Below the pieces are notes generated by a model. The model had not been told where the DNA came from. It ran no database searches and saw only the letters and a list, made by a program, of their open reading frames with translations. Shown here piece by piece: positions 1 to 9,357 of a DNA stretch of 36,155 bases. The stretch comes from Mycoplasma testudinis ATCC 43263 (GTDB lineage: Bacteria > Bacillota_I > Bacilli_A > Mycoplasmatales > Mycoplasmoidaceae). The position numbers and the translations under genes were made by a program. Where the stretch lies: the NCBI RefSeq assembly GCF_000687795.1, contig NZ_JHXT01000016.1, forward strand, positions 1 to 36,155. Direction: 5' to 3'. How positions within the stretch are numbered: position 1 is the stretch's first letter; each line of letters begins with the position of its first letter.

Positions 1-167
1 CTTATTTGTAAATTTGTTAAATTAGCAGGTCCTTGATCTTCGTTTTGAATTTTAGTTATATTGAATTCATCGAGATTTATAAAGTCGCTAATAAGTTCGT
101 TTGCGTCTTCTTTAAATTTCAGGATTGATTTATTATTAAGATATTTTTTAAAAATGTAAAATTGCAT
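1..167 (-). CDS. Hypothetical protein, N-terminal fragment (continues past the window start)
   Basis: A minus-strand frame opens with an ATG at 167 and stays open to base 1, giving 55 visible codons. An AAAGG ribosome binding site lies about 8 bases ahead of the ATG, so I take this as the true start. The visible part begins MQFYIFKKYLNN and is charged, with no signal peptide or membrane segment, so the product is probably cytosolic. I do not recognise the family. It is divergent from the DUF31 lipoprotein gene, and the hairpin-rich region between them may control both. The rest of the gene is outside the window. Confidence 0.6.
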   Translation of the reverse strand, partial: MQFYIFKKYLNNKSILKFKEDANELISDFINLDEFNITKIQNEDQGPANLTNLQI

Positions 168-378
168 CGTACTAACCTTTCATTTTTTTTGAACAAATTA
201 ATGATAGTACAAATTCCTTTGATTGGCAACAATCAAGGGATTTTTTTGTGTACTTTTTGTACCTTAAACGTCAAAAAATAGGTGATTGAGTAATTCTGAT
301 TGCCAGAATTTTCCTCTACCACCTATTTTTTTTATGAAATCTATTTTGGACCGTTATTTAGAATATTTGTAAAAAAAA
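168..378. other. Intergenic region with two strong hairpins
   Basis: No gene is seen here. Hairpin 1 is an 11-bp stem around a GCAA loop at about 217-242, with one G-U pair, followed by a run of T; it has the form of a plus-strand intrinsic terminator although no plus-strand gene precedes it in view. Hairpin 2 at about 273-334 is an outer inverted repeat (AAAAAATAGGTG with CACCTATTTTTT) enclosing an inner stem ATTCTG/CAGAAT, which looks like a bidirectional terminator or a cruciform. Both separate the divergent genes at 167 and 479. Confidence 0.5.
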
Positions 379-379
379 T

Positions 380-406
380 TATAATTAGGTTGTCAGAGCA
401 ACCTAA
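380..406 (+). promoter_or_regulatory. Promoter -10 with overlapping perfect hairpin/operator before the DUF31 gene
   Basis: A consensus -10 box TATAAT lies at 380-385. A perfect 8-bp inverted repeat, TTAGGTTG (385-392) and CAACCTAA (399-406) around a 6-base loop, starts on its last base. It therefore covers the expected transcription start. It could act as a repressor operator or as a 5' stem on the mRNA. No clear -35 box is visible. Confidence 0.55.
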
Positions 407-478
407 GTTATTGGTGTCTGATTCTATTTAAATTCTCAATTTACAAATTACAAATCACCATAAGAAAGGAATTTCATT

Positions 479-3382
479 ATGGCTTCGTCAAAAAAACAAA
501 AATTTTTTAAACGCAAGAAGTTAATTTCATTACTACTTTCTGGAATAAGTTTTTCTGCTCTTACGGTTCTAGCTGCAAGCTGTGGCGTTGCTAATTCTCA
601 GACGGATAAAACTCCATCAGATTCTAGTAAAAATCCATCGATTCAACCAGCGGATGACCCAAATAATGGTGATAATCAACCTCCACAACCAAAACCGCAA
701 GTTTTTACATCACTAGATCATGGATCAATTAACTACGATAATAGCTCATACACTAAAATTGCTTCTTCTTATCCTGGCGCAAATGACGATTATCTTTATA
801 ATGGTGATCCTTCACAAACTCCTTGGACTCCTCAAAACGGTTCAATTGAAGGAAATTTTGATTCTAGTGCCTTTAAGACGCCTAATCCTGATTTAAACAC
901 CCCACAATATAATCCAAATCATAACCACTTTGATATTGCTGTAAATCAACGCGATGAAATCATTGCGAGTGGTTTTAAATTAAACCCGGATTCACAACCG
1001 TATAAGCAACGTTACAATTTTTGATATAACTATCAAATAGGTGCCATCCGCAAAAATACAGATATTAGTCAATCTGAACCAAATGATTTAGCCAAAGCGC
1101 CACAACCATTAACTATTGATAAGCTACAAAGCATTGATAGTAAAATACCTGGGTCTTTTGAAAAAGCCGAAATTTTAAAGACTGCAGGTTCGATGGATCA
1201 AGCTGATTTGCAGTTTAATCTAGACAGTCTTAAGCATTTGTTAAAAAATAACGAAATTGGCCAGAACCCATCATCTTTTGCTTGAAAACTAATTACTCTT
1301 AGTAATGAAATCCGTCTTAATAAGAATTCAATAATTTCAGATAATAAAACTCAACAGGCAATAAACCAGGAAGAATCCCAATTAAGATTATTTAAAACAG
1401 TTCCTGGTGGTTTAACAAATGTTGAATTTTACGTTGACAATAACGATGGAATTAATAACGATACAGGCGTTATTAAACTTTATGTTTATTATGAACAAGC
1501 TAATGCTAAAAAAGCTTTCAAAATTGATTTAACACCTAAATTAATTGGATTGAAAACTAATCTTGATTACATTAAGACAATTGCTGATAAAACCATTTCC
1601 TTAAAATGAACATATGGCGGATATAACAATAGTAATCCTTGATCTAGCCGCTATCAGCAAATTAAAAGCAATATTGCCAATTGAAATAGCAAAGCCGAAA
1701 CAGAAAAAACAAGTCCATCGTTTTGAAATACCTATTTTACCAACAACGATAGCGGTCGGCGTTTAGATAATTTACAAATTTCAGGAGGTACAAGTTGGAT
1801 TGTTGATCGGATTTTATCTCCGCTAGAACAAGAAAATCCTGCTGCGGATCAAGAACAGTATTCGTTTATTATGGCAACTAATAAACACGTTGCAGACATT
1901 GGTCGTTTTGCTGGAGCTGATCCAATTGTTTCTGGTTTTAATTATAATGGATTTCCCGACGCTTCTGGTTTTGCGACTCTTTCAGCCTGAGCCAATTCTT
2001 CTTTTTTACCTAATTTAAATAATAAGTATTATGCAGGTAGACCAGTTTTAACAACTGATAACTTTGAACAAAAATATCAAGATTTACCGATTTCTGAAAA
2101 AGAAAAAGCTGATTTATTAGCAAATTGAAATGATTGAAAAAATAACTTGATTCCTAAGCAAAATCAAAAAACACAAGCGGCATTAGCCAAACAAAAATAT
2201 TGGTTAGCAAATTCAGGTTTTGATAATTTTACTTGGAATCGTTTTAGCCCTGCTAATGATGATTATTCAACTGTTAATAACATCCCATCATCTGATATTC
2301 GGACTTCTGGAGATAATGATTCTAAAGCTAATACTGACGGTTATAAATATGCTAATCAAATCCTTTATGGAGATAATATTTGAAATCCGGTAACTAATAT
2401 CAGTGTTGACTATCATAAAGGTAATACTGAATGAAGAAGTTCATCCCAAACGATGAAATCTACTTATGATATTAATGAATTTAACTTTACTAGTGAAAGT
2501 CCTTCATGATTAGTAGAATCCCGAAATAATTTCATTAAGAGCATTATTTATGCTCCAAGCGAAACAATCGGTCATATTGACCGGAATGCTGGTGCTCAAG
2601 TCGGTTTTAATGGCGGTGGAGTTAAACGTGAAACTAATGTTGGAACGTATACTAACCAGTTAATCGGATCAGATTTAATGTTGCTGAAAATGACTTTTAA
2701 ATCTTCAGATTTAAAACGTGATTGAAAACCACTATATGATATTTTACACAAGGACCGGAAGACTCAAGAATCGTGATTTAATGCTATGAGTGCAACACCT
2801 AGAACCGATGATCGAACAGCAACATATGTTGCTGGATACCCAGGAGCAAGCTCATTGAATGGAATTAACCGAATATTTTCATATCGGGTTTCAAACAATA
2901 CTTCTACTTACACAATGGACCCAACTTATGGTGATTCAGGAACTGGATCTAGTATTCAAATGTATTATGAAAAATATAACAAAGACATTTGGGATAAATA
3001 CTATAAAGAATATGCCATAGGTGGTAAATATAACCCGGGTTGAAATAATTTTCCTTTTGATGAAATTTTTTCAAACGAAAATACAGGATTATGACGGACA
3101 GTAGCTCTTGCTGGTACAGTTTTTATCCAATCTGGTGATACAGCAAATCCGGGAAATTCGGGTTCAATGGTAATTGATGCCAATTTCAACAATTTTGGAA
3201 TTTTAAATGCTTTTTCTAAAATTGGTGGATCAGACCATTCTTTAGTTCAAAGTTTCGTAGGTTTAGATCCATATTCTAAATCTAATGTATTATCTTTAGG
3301 AAGAATGAACATTCGTTTAGAATTAGAGCAAATTCTGAAAGATCCTAAAAATCCAATTAAAACTTTTAATCTTAATTCTTAA
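479..3382 (+). CDS. DUF31 / MIP-type serine protease lipoprotein
   Basis: This 967-aa surface lipoprotein runs through many TGA (Trp) codons in one frame. AGAAAGGA lies 8 bases before the ATG. A lysine-rich start and a hydrophobic segment end in the lipobox LAASC, with C35 as the lipidated residue. A Pro/Asp/Asn-rich linker (about 40-75) leads to a long ectodomain. The trypsin-like fold is visible in the C-terminal half: His470 in the ATNKHV motif, Asp732 in GSDLMLLK, and Ser894 in PGNSGS. This pattern fits the mycoplasma DUF31 peptidases, which include the immunoglobulin proteases (MIP) that cut antibody held by a partner protein, MIB. No MIB gene is visible nearby, so immunoglobulin as the substrate is only a possibility. 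The gene is convergent with the SNF2-like gene, with 15 bases between the stop codons. Confidence 0.88.
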
Positions 3383-3397
3383 TGGGAATTTAGTATT

Positions 3398-4678
3398 TTA
3401 TCCTGTGATTTTTTTGATCATAAAATTAAGAAACATTTTATCAAGATCTTTAAGAGTCACTTTAGGTGGATTAAAATCATCTTCTTGTCTTTTTTGTGAA
3501 TCTGATGGATTCCAATAAATTTGTTTTGTTTCATAAAGAATGTCATCAGTAAGTTCTGAATGTGTCTCATATAAAAATGAGCTATCGTCTTCTTGTTTAT
3601 TTGTTGAATCGATTTTTTGTTTTGGATTCAGAACACTTCTTAAATAATTGGTTACATAATAATTTGAATAGTCAAAAAAGCGTTCACTGTAAGCAATAGA
3701 TTCAACAAAACAATTAAGTTTATTATTTTCATCGGTTCAATTTTTCAGATACTTAGTTTGTAGGCTTAATCCATAGCATGATTCTTTATAATCTATATCA
3801 GTATTTGTGAACAAGTAAAACTCCAAATTATTCATAACATTATTTTGGTCTATTAAAAATATGAATCAGCTTAAGCAAATCTGGATGGCATAAGTATTTT
3901 TAATCGAACGATATTTTTTAATTCTTTCGTGGAGATATTCTAAAAATGCTTCTTTTTCTTTAAATGTCAAATTTGCTTTTTCAAGATTATCAAAATCTTT
4001 TTGAATTAGTAAATTGATTAATTTACAGCTTTCTTTTGCATTTCTTTTTGAAATATTAAGTTTATGAATAATTCTTCTTTTAAGTGTTGGATATTCTGAC
4101 CCGTCATCATCAAGATAATAACTATGAAAATAGGCTTTTGGGTCTAATAATATTACTGTATTAGCATGGTCAAACTTTAGCAAATGATCATTGTCTTTGA
4201 TCGCATCACAAAGCAAGAAGCGGGCATCTTTGTTTTCAAAGTTTTTAATCGCAGTAAAGCATTTAAGCTTATTCATCTTTGTGAAATATTGAGAAGTTTT
4301 TCCATATTTTCAAAGTCGCTCTGTTAGTAATTCCAAATATTTTTTATTCCGGCAGTAGATTACAATTTGATCATCTTTGTTTTTGGATAAATAGTCTCTC
4401 AAAAAAACTCAAATAATTTCATCGTCAGGCGTAGTTCTAGCCCCAATTAATAAAGGACTAAGACCAACACTATTTCGAATGTGTAGACTATCTCAATAAT
4501 TATCATGGAATGGTATTCCCTTAATAAAAAATGCATCAAATAATAAATCTTGTAGTGGTGTTAACACCAAATGATAATTAATGATTTCCAGTTTCTTTTT
4601 TAATTCTATTTTTTCGAAAACTTCGTATACAAAATTAGCCAAAAAACTTTTTCATTCTTTGGCTCTTGAAGCTCGCAT
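3398..4678 (-). CDS. SNF2-like helicase, C-terminal part (downstream of a frameshift)
   Basis: This 426-aa frame starts at an ATG at 4678 inside the end of the upstream frame (4635-5780). Its first residues continue the SNF2 pattern left by that frame: a segment like the pre-helicase-C region (about 25-50), then a RecA-like helicase-C domain. Visible there are DDQIVIYC (strand before motif IV), FENKDARFLLCDA, and DHANTVILLDP, which line up in spacing with the SNF2 block 'LLSTkAGGlGLNLtaAdtVI'. The GLGLN residues and the arginine finger motif 'QAxDRxHRxGQ' are not conserved. The C-terminal 150 residues are acidic and unrecognised. It may be made separately from its own ATG, but no good ribosome binding site is seen, so it is more likely the second half of a broken or phase-variable gene. 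Confidence 0.6.
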
Positions 4679-5780
4679 TTCACCATATTCGGTTTTTTTC
4701 TAATTCTTGATTATACTTGTAATGAAAAAAATATTTTTGACTCACATCTAAAGGGCCGTTGCTTCATAATGTAACTAACTTAACTAAAGTTAAATATTTA
4801 GCTACTCAAGTTTCAATCGGTCGTTTTATAAAAAGGATCAGGTTCTTTCGAAAATCTGGATTTGGGATATTTAACTTATCAATAAAAAAAGATTGTTCTT
4901 TTAAAAGATCTTCTGCCTCATCATAAATTATGCATACTTCTTCTCTGGGGTCTTTAGAATCAAAATAAATCCAACCTCACTCATCAGCTTCTTTTAAAAT
5001 TCTCTTATAGATTTTTTTTGTAATAAGCAAGATTCCTGAATTTTGATTTTGAAATTGATTTAATAAATCAGATCTTTCGAATAAATCTTTTTGATTATTT
5101 TCTAACATCGATAAAACGTCATGGCGTTTCGTGTATTTTATTAAGTAGTAGTTTCAATCAAGGTAATTTTCATTGTTGTCTAAAATAATAACAACTTTCC
5201 GATACGATTGTATTCCATCGCAAATTGTTGCGATTTTTTCTTTTTGACTTCTTTTTCAAACAATAATTTTGCTTCCTTGTTTGATACATTGACTAGCTAT
5301 TTTTTGTTCAGTATCTAAATCGGGATTTTTATTTTCTTTTGCTTTCGTGAGAAAGATATTGAAATCATTTTGATAATCTTGAATAATTAATTTTAAGGTT
5401 GGTGATTGAAAAAAATTATTTAAATAATTCAACGTGTGTAAACATAGTGGAAGAAAAGCGTAACCCGGTGGAATAAAATAACTTTTTTTGTTTCAAAAAA
5501 CCAGTTTACTAACGCCAATAGAAATTAATTTATCTACTAAATTCTGATCTACTGATTCAAGCCGAAATTGCATTCAGTAATCTTTAATTTCAGATAATGG
5601 GACTCTTCTATTAGGGTCCTTCGGGTTAAGAGTAAAATATTGTGTATTTTGAGGAGTTGTAATTAAATTATCTTTACAAATTTGGCAAATTGTTTTGTTG
5701 TTAAATTCATAAGTTGGTTGATCTTTTTTGACCAAGGCCCGACAAGTGGGACATTTAATATAATTCTTTAATCATTCCAT
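4635..5780 (-). CDS. Zinc-ribbon SNF2-like helicase, N-terminal part (frameshifted)
   Basis: This frame gives 381 aa from the ATG at 5780. A treble-clef or ribbon-type zinc site is visible as C10-x2-C13 and C32-x2-C35. Then comes a RecA-like region: KIIVWKRSQKEKIATIC (171-187) sits where SNF2 proteins have 'ADEMGLGKTiq', but the Walker A lysine/threonine motif is missing. VVIIL at 196-200, LLITKKIYKRIL at about 251 and IIYDEAEDLL at 284-293 (a DEAE-type Walker B) follow with SNF2 spacing. The frame shifts at an A7 run at about 4693-4699 and ends 21 codons later. Removing one A joins it to the 3398-4678 frame as a product of about 793 aa. I infer a nucleic-acid-binding protein that has lost ordinary ATPase activity; the family is inferred from pattern only. 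Confidence 0.6.
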
Positions 5781-6078
5781 AGTTATTTCCAAAAACTTTT
5801 ATCTTGTATTAAAGTATATAACTAAAAAATAGCAACTTTAGAAAATGATTAATTCGGTCCTTTATTTTGAGTAACAAAAATATAATGGTGTTTTATTTTG
5901 CCAATTATTTAATGTAAAAGAACATTCAATCTGGGTTTTATCTTGAAATTATTACGAAGCTACTGTCTTAATTTTTAAGAATTTTTTGGATTTAATGCAG
6001 TATGCTTTGAACATTCTTGTGATTATGTGAATGATTACTTATATAATATTACAAGTAATACTACGCGAAAGTAATTTT
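5781..6078. promoter_or_regulatory. Divergent promoter region of the SNF2-like gene and asnS
   Basis: This 298-base spacer holds no gene. The asnS side has TATAAT at 6042-6047, bracketed by an inverted repeat ATTACTT (6034-6040) and AAGTAAT (6053-6059). The start codon follows 31 bases after the -10 box. The rest is AT-rich with no clear structure. Confidence 0.55.
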
Positions 6079-7440
6079 ATGGAAATTATTGAAACAAAAA
6101 AACTTTGAAAAAATTATGAAGAATTGAGCGACGCTACTGTTTGCTTAGTAGGTTGAATTAGAGCTAATCGAGAAAGTGGAAAAATTGGATTCATTGGGTT
6201 TAGCGATGGTTCATCTTTAAACACTGTGCAAGTTGTGTATAAACTTGAAGGAATTTCTAATTATGCAACCGTTGCAGCAGCAACTTTAAATTCAAGTGTT
6301 TTAGTTGAAGGAAAATTGGTTGTCACTAAAGGAAGTAAACAACCTTTTGAAATTCAAGCAACTAAAATTGAAATATTAAAAGAAGCTGATGCTTCGTGCC
6401 CTATTCAAAAAAAGCATCATAGTAACGAATTTTTAAGAACAATTGCTCACTTGCGTCCGAGAACTAATAAGTTCTATAGCATTATGAAAATTCGAAACGA
6501 ATTGTCTAATTCAATTTTTGAATTTTTTAAAAATAATGGTTTTGTTTTAGTTAATGCTCCGATCATGACTTCAAATGACGCTGAAGGAGCTGGAGAAGCC
6601 TTTGAAATTCAAGACGGGCCAGATTTTTTTAACAAAAAAACGTTGTTGTCTGTAACTGGGCAAATGGCTAGTGAAGCATATGCCCAAATTTATAAACGGG
6701 TTTATACGTTTGGCCCAACCTTCCGAGCCGAAAAATCACATACAAATAAACATTTAGCAGAATTTTGGATGATTGAACCAGAAATCGCTTTTATTGATTT
6801 AAAGAAATTAACAATCATCATGGAACAGATTGTTAAGCATTCAATTGTTTATCTTTTTAAATACGCTAAAGACGAACTTGAGTACTGTAATAACAACATC
6901 GATAAAGCATTAATTGATCGCTTAAAAAATGTAGTAAACAACCAATTTCCGAGGGTTGAATACCGTGAAGTTATTAGCATCTTAAAGAATGCTGTTTCAA
7001 AAAATGAAGTTAAATTTGACAACTCCAACATTTTCTTTGGAATGGATTTAGGAACAGAACACGAAAGATATATTTGTGAAAAGGTTTATAATAGTCCAAC
7101 TTTCATTATGAACTATCCTAAAGCAATTAAGGCTTTCTATATGAAGCAAAATGAAGATGGCAACACTGTTGCTGCAACAGACTTATTAGTTCCTGGAATT
7201 GGTGAATTATGTGGAGGAAGTCAAAGGGAAGATTCTTATCAAAAACTGATGCGTCGTTGTAATGAATTAAAGATGGATATTGATAATATTCAATGGTATA
7301 TTGATTTAAGAAAATACGGATACTATCGATCTTCTGGTTTTGGTTTAGGTTTTGACCGCTTTGTTATGTATTTAACTGGATGTGATAATATTCGTGATGT
7401 TATTCCATTCCCACGGAGTCATGGACAATTAGAATTCTAA
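6079..7440 (+). CDS. asnS: Asparaginyl-tRNA synthetase
   Basis: AsnS charges tRNA-Asn with asparagine using ATP in the cytosol. The 453-aa product has the normal family length. An N-terminal OB-fold anticodon-binding domain covers about residues 15-100, followed by the class IIb catalytic domain. Motif 2 is visible as FRAEKSHTNKHLAEFW (215-230), and motif 3 as GLGFDRF (422-428). The segment APIMTSNDAEGAGE (160-173) is typical of AsnRS. An ATG at 6226 falls inside the OB fold, so I place the start at 6079, which restores the missing strands; two TGA codons in this part are Trp. The ribosome binding site is weak. It heads the asnS-pgsA-cinA-IspD-like-unknown-galE run, an order I recall from M. 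genitalium. Confidence 0.95.
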
Positions 7441-8135
7441 CTTCACAGCGGCATCGCTCATTTAAAAATCAAATCCCTAATATTTTGACAATAGTCCGGA
7501 TTATTTTGTTTATTCCGGTCGTTGCTTTAGTAGCGTCTCAAACTCCAGTTGCATACACATTTAATTTAGCAGTAATTAATGCTGGTACATATACTATTAG
7601 TGTTGGATTTGTAATTGCGGCAATTTTATTTATTCTGGCTTCTGTTTCTGACTGACTGGATGGTTATTTAGCCAGAAAATGACGGGTTATTTCAGATTTT
7701 GGGAAATTATGGGATCCAATTGCAGATAAGGTTTTAGTAAATTCTTTATTAATAACTTTAGCAGCTTTAGGGTATGTTCATTTTGGTTTAGTTGTAGTAT
7801 TCATCGTTCGTGATATTGTAATGGACGGTTTAAGAATGTTTGCGTTGCGTTATAACGTTGTTGTTGCCGCCAATATATATGGAAAACTGAAGACAGTTTT
7901 CCAAATGTTGGCAATAATTTTTACGTTATTTATTTTCGGAATGAACGATAACCAGTTAATTACAGTTAATAGTCAAATTTGATTTTGGTTGGGTCAAATG
8001 CTCTTGTATTGAATTGCATTATTTTTTGCAGTCTTGTCATGAGCGATATATTATTTTAAAATAAGCACAATGATAAAAATTCAAAACACCTTAAAGGGTT
8101 TTGAAACACCACCAAGAAAAACTCGTCCAAGTTAG
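7434..8135 (+). CDS. pgsA: CDP-diacylglycerol-glycerol-3-phosphate 3-phosphatidyltransferase (start uncertain)
   Basis: PgsA makes phosphatidylglycerol phosphate from CDP-diacylglycerol and glycerol-3-phosphate at the membrane. The CDP-alcohol phosphatidyltransferase signature is complete from base 7650 on: DWLDGYLAR, then DFGKLWDPIADK, i.e. D-x2-DG-x2-AR-x8-G-x3-D-x3-D. Several hydrophobic segments follow. The N-terminus IPNILTIVRIILFIPV matches the usual start of PgsA, but no ATG or GTG lies in frame ahead of it. ATT codons at 7428 and 7434 lie just after a GGAG at 7415-7418 within the end of asnS; TTG at 7485 would cut into the conserved start. I chose 7434, which overlaps asnS slightly, but this is a guess. 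Its substrate is the product of GpsA, encoded at 11470-12462. Confidence 0.85.
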
Positions 8136-8152
8136 AAAGCGGAGTTAAAAAA

Positions 8153-8644
8153 ATGTTAGATTTTAAAGATATTATTGTTGATAAGTTAAGTAAGTTAAAA
8201 CTGACTTTAGCCACAGCCGAATCAGTAACCGGGGGAACAATTGCATCTACATTAGTTGGTGCAGCTGGTGCTTCAAATGTTTTTAAAGGAGGCGTGGTTG
8301 CTTACAGTAAAGAAGCAAAAGTTCGTTTGTTGAATGTGAGAGAGACTACCATCTCTAAATACGGAATTATTTCTGCACAAGTTGCTAAAGAAATGGCAAT
8401 TGGTGCGATTAAAAATCTTAATGTTGATATCGGAATTGGAGTTACTGGAGTAGCAGGTCCTGATATGGTAGATGCGCATCCTGTCGGTCTTGTTTATTTT
8501 TGTATTATTATGATTGACAAAGCTTATGAATATGAGGCTCGTTTTAAAGACGAAGGACGTAATAAAAACAGGATTGCTATTACTTCTAAGATATTAGAAG
8601 AACTACTTAAAATCATCGTGAAACTTACAAAGAGTGATGAATAA
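8153..8644 (+). CDS. cinA: CinA C-terminal domain protein (nicotinamide-nucleotide amidase family)
   Basis: This 163-aa protein is the stand-alone C-terminal CinA (PncC) domain, without the N-terminal MocF-like domain found in full-length CinA. The family deamidates nicotinamide mononucleotide to recycle NAD breakdown products. Visible motifs are ATAESVTGGTIAST (the common TAESCTGG with Val in place of Cys), GGVVAYSKEAKVRLLNV and GIGVTGVAGP. GGAG lies about 10 bases before the ATG. The stop overlaps the next ATG by one base (TAATG), so the two genes are translationally coupled. The amidase role is taken from the family and not proven here. Confidence 0.88.
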   Translation: MLDFKDIIVDKLSKLKLTLATAESVTGGTIASTLVGAAGASNVFKGGVVAYSKEAKVRLLNVRETTISKYGIISAQVAKEMAIGAIKNLNVDIGIGVTGVAGPDMVDAHPVGLVYFCIIMIDKAYEYEARFKDEGRNKNRIAITSKILEELLKIIVKLTKSDE

Positions 8645-9348
8645 TGCGAGACGTAGGAATTGTTTTAGCCGGAGGAGAATCGAGCCGCTTTAAGTATCGT
8701 GATATTAAAAAGCAGTTTATCCACGTTTACAAAAATGTGCAATTATATGAATTTAGTTTGCAAACTATGTTACAAACCGGATTATTTTCCCGTGTTTATT
8801 TAGTAGTTCCTGCCGATAGTATTTCTGATTATAAATCAATGTACACTGATCACCCAATTGTTAAGGTTATTCCTAGTGAATTGAATCGTTTTCAATCAGC
8901 CTTGCTAGCGGCGAAATTTGCCAATGCAGAATTTGGAAATGAACAAAATGTTTTTTTGACATATGTAGATGCTTCTCGACCACTAGTTAGTAAAAAAAGT
9001 ATCAACAATGTGGTATTAGCAGCTAAACGAAACGCAGGCGCTGCTACTTTAGCTTTGCATTCATCAGAAGTAATAGCTTTAAGTACAAACGAAAAACTAA
9101 ATCAAACTTTGTCAAAAAATGTCACAATTAATATTCAAACCCCGCAAACTTTTAGATTGGGATGAATGAGACAGTTAATAGAAGATTATTCAGACGCGGC
9201 TTTTTCTGATATTTGTTCAGCAATTTTGAAGTACAAAGAATATTCTGTTTCTGTTGTTTATGGAGAACCAACCAATTTCAGTATTTCTTCAAATTACGAT
9301 TATGTCCGATTTATTGAAGAAATCAGTCGAGCTAAAAACCGGCATTAG
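8644..9348 (+). CDS. IspD/TarI-family cytidylyltransferase
   Basis: This 234-aa protein has the IspD-type nucleotidyltransferase pattern: GIVLAGGESSRF near the N-terminus (CTP-binding loop with Arg), KKQF (the family's PKQ), DASRPLVS (the family's DAARP metal/substrate motif) and QTPQTFRLG near residue 170. One TGA at 9163 is Trp. IspD makes CDP-methylerythritol for isoprenoids; TarI makes CDP-ribitol; relatives activate other polyol phosphates. No other MEP-pathway gene is visible here, so the substrate is open. The start overlaps the cinA stop. M. genitalium has, as I recall, an uncharacterised gene in the same slot between cinA and galE. The fold is well supported; the substrate is not. 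Confidence 0.75.
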
Positions 9349-9357
9349 GAGCAAATT

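Noticed and set aside
4676-4699. Programmed -1 ribosomal frameshift at the A AAA AAC heptamer
   Set aside because: The heptamer is in the right register, but the -1 frame runs into TAG after about 28 codons. The open downstream frame is +1 relative to the first, so a -1 slip does not join the two.
6226-7440. asnS starting at the ATG at 6226
   Set aside because: This would remove half of the OB fold. Reading TGA as Trp extends the frame to an ATG at 6079 and restores normal length.
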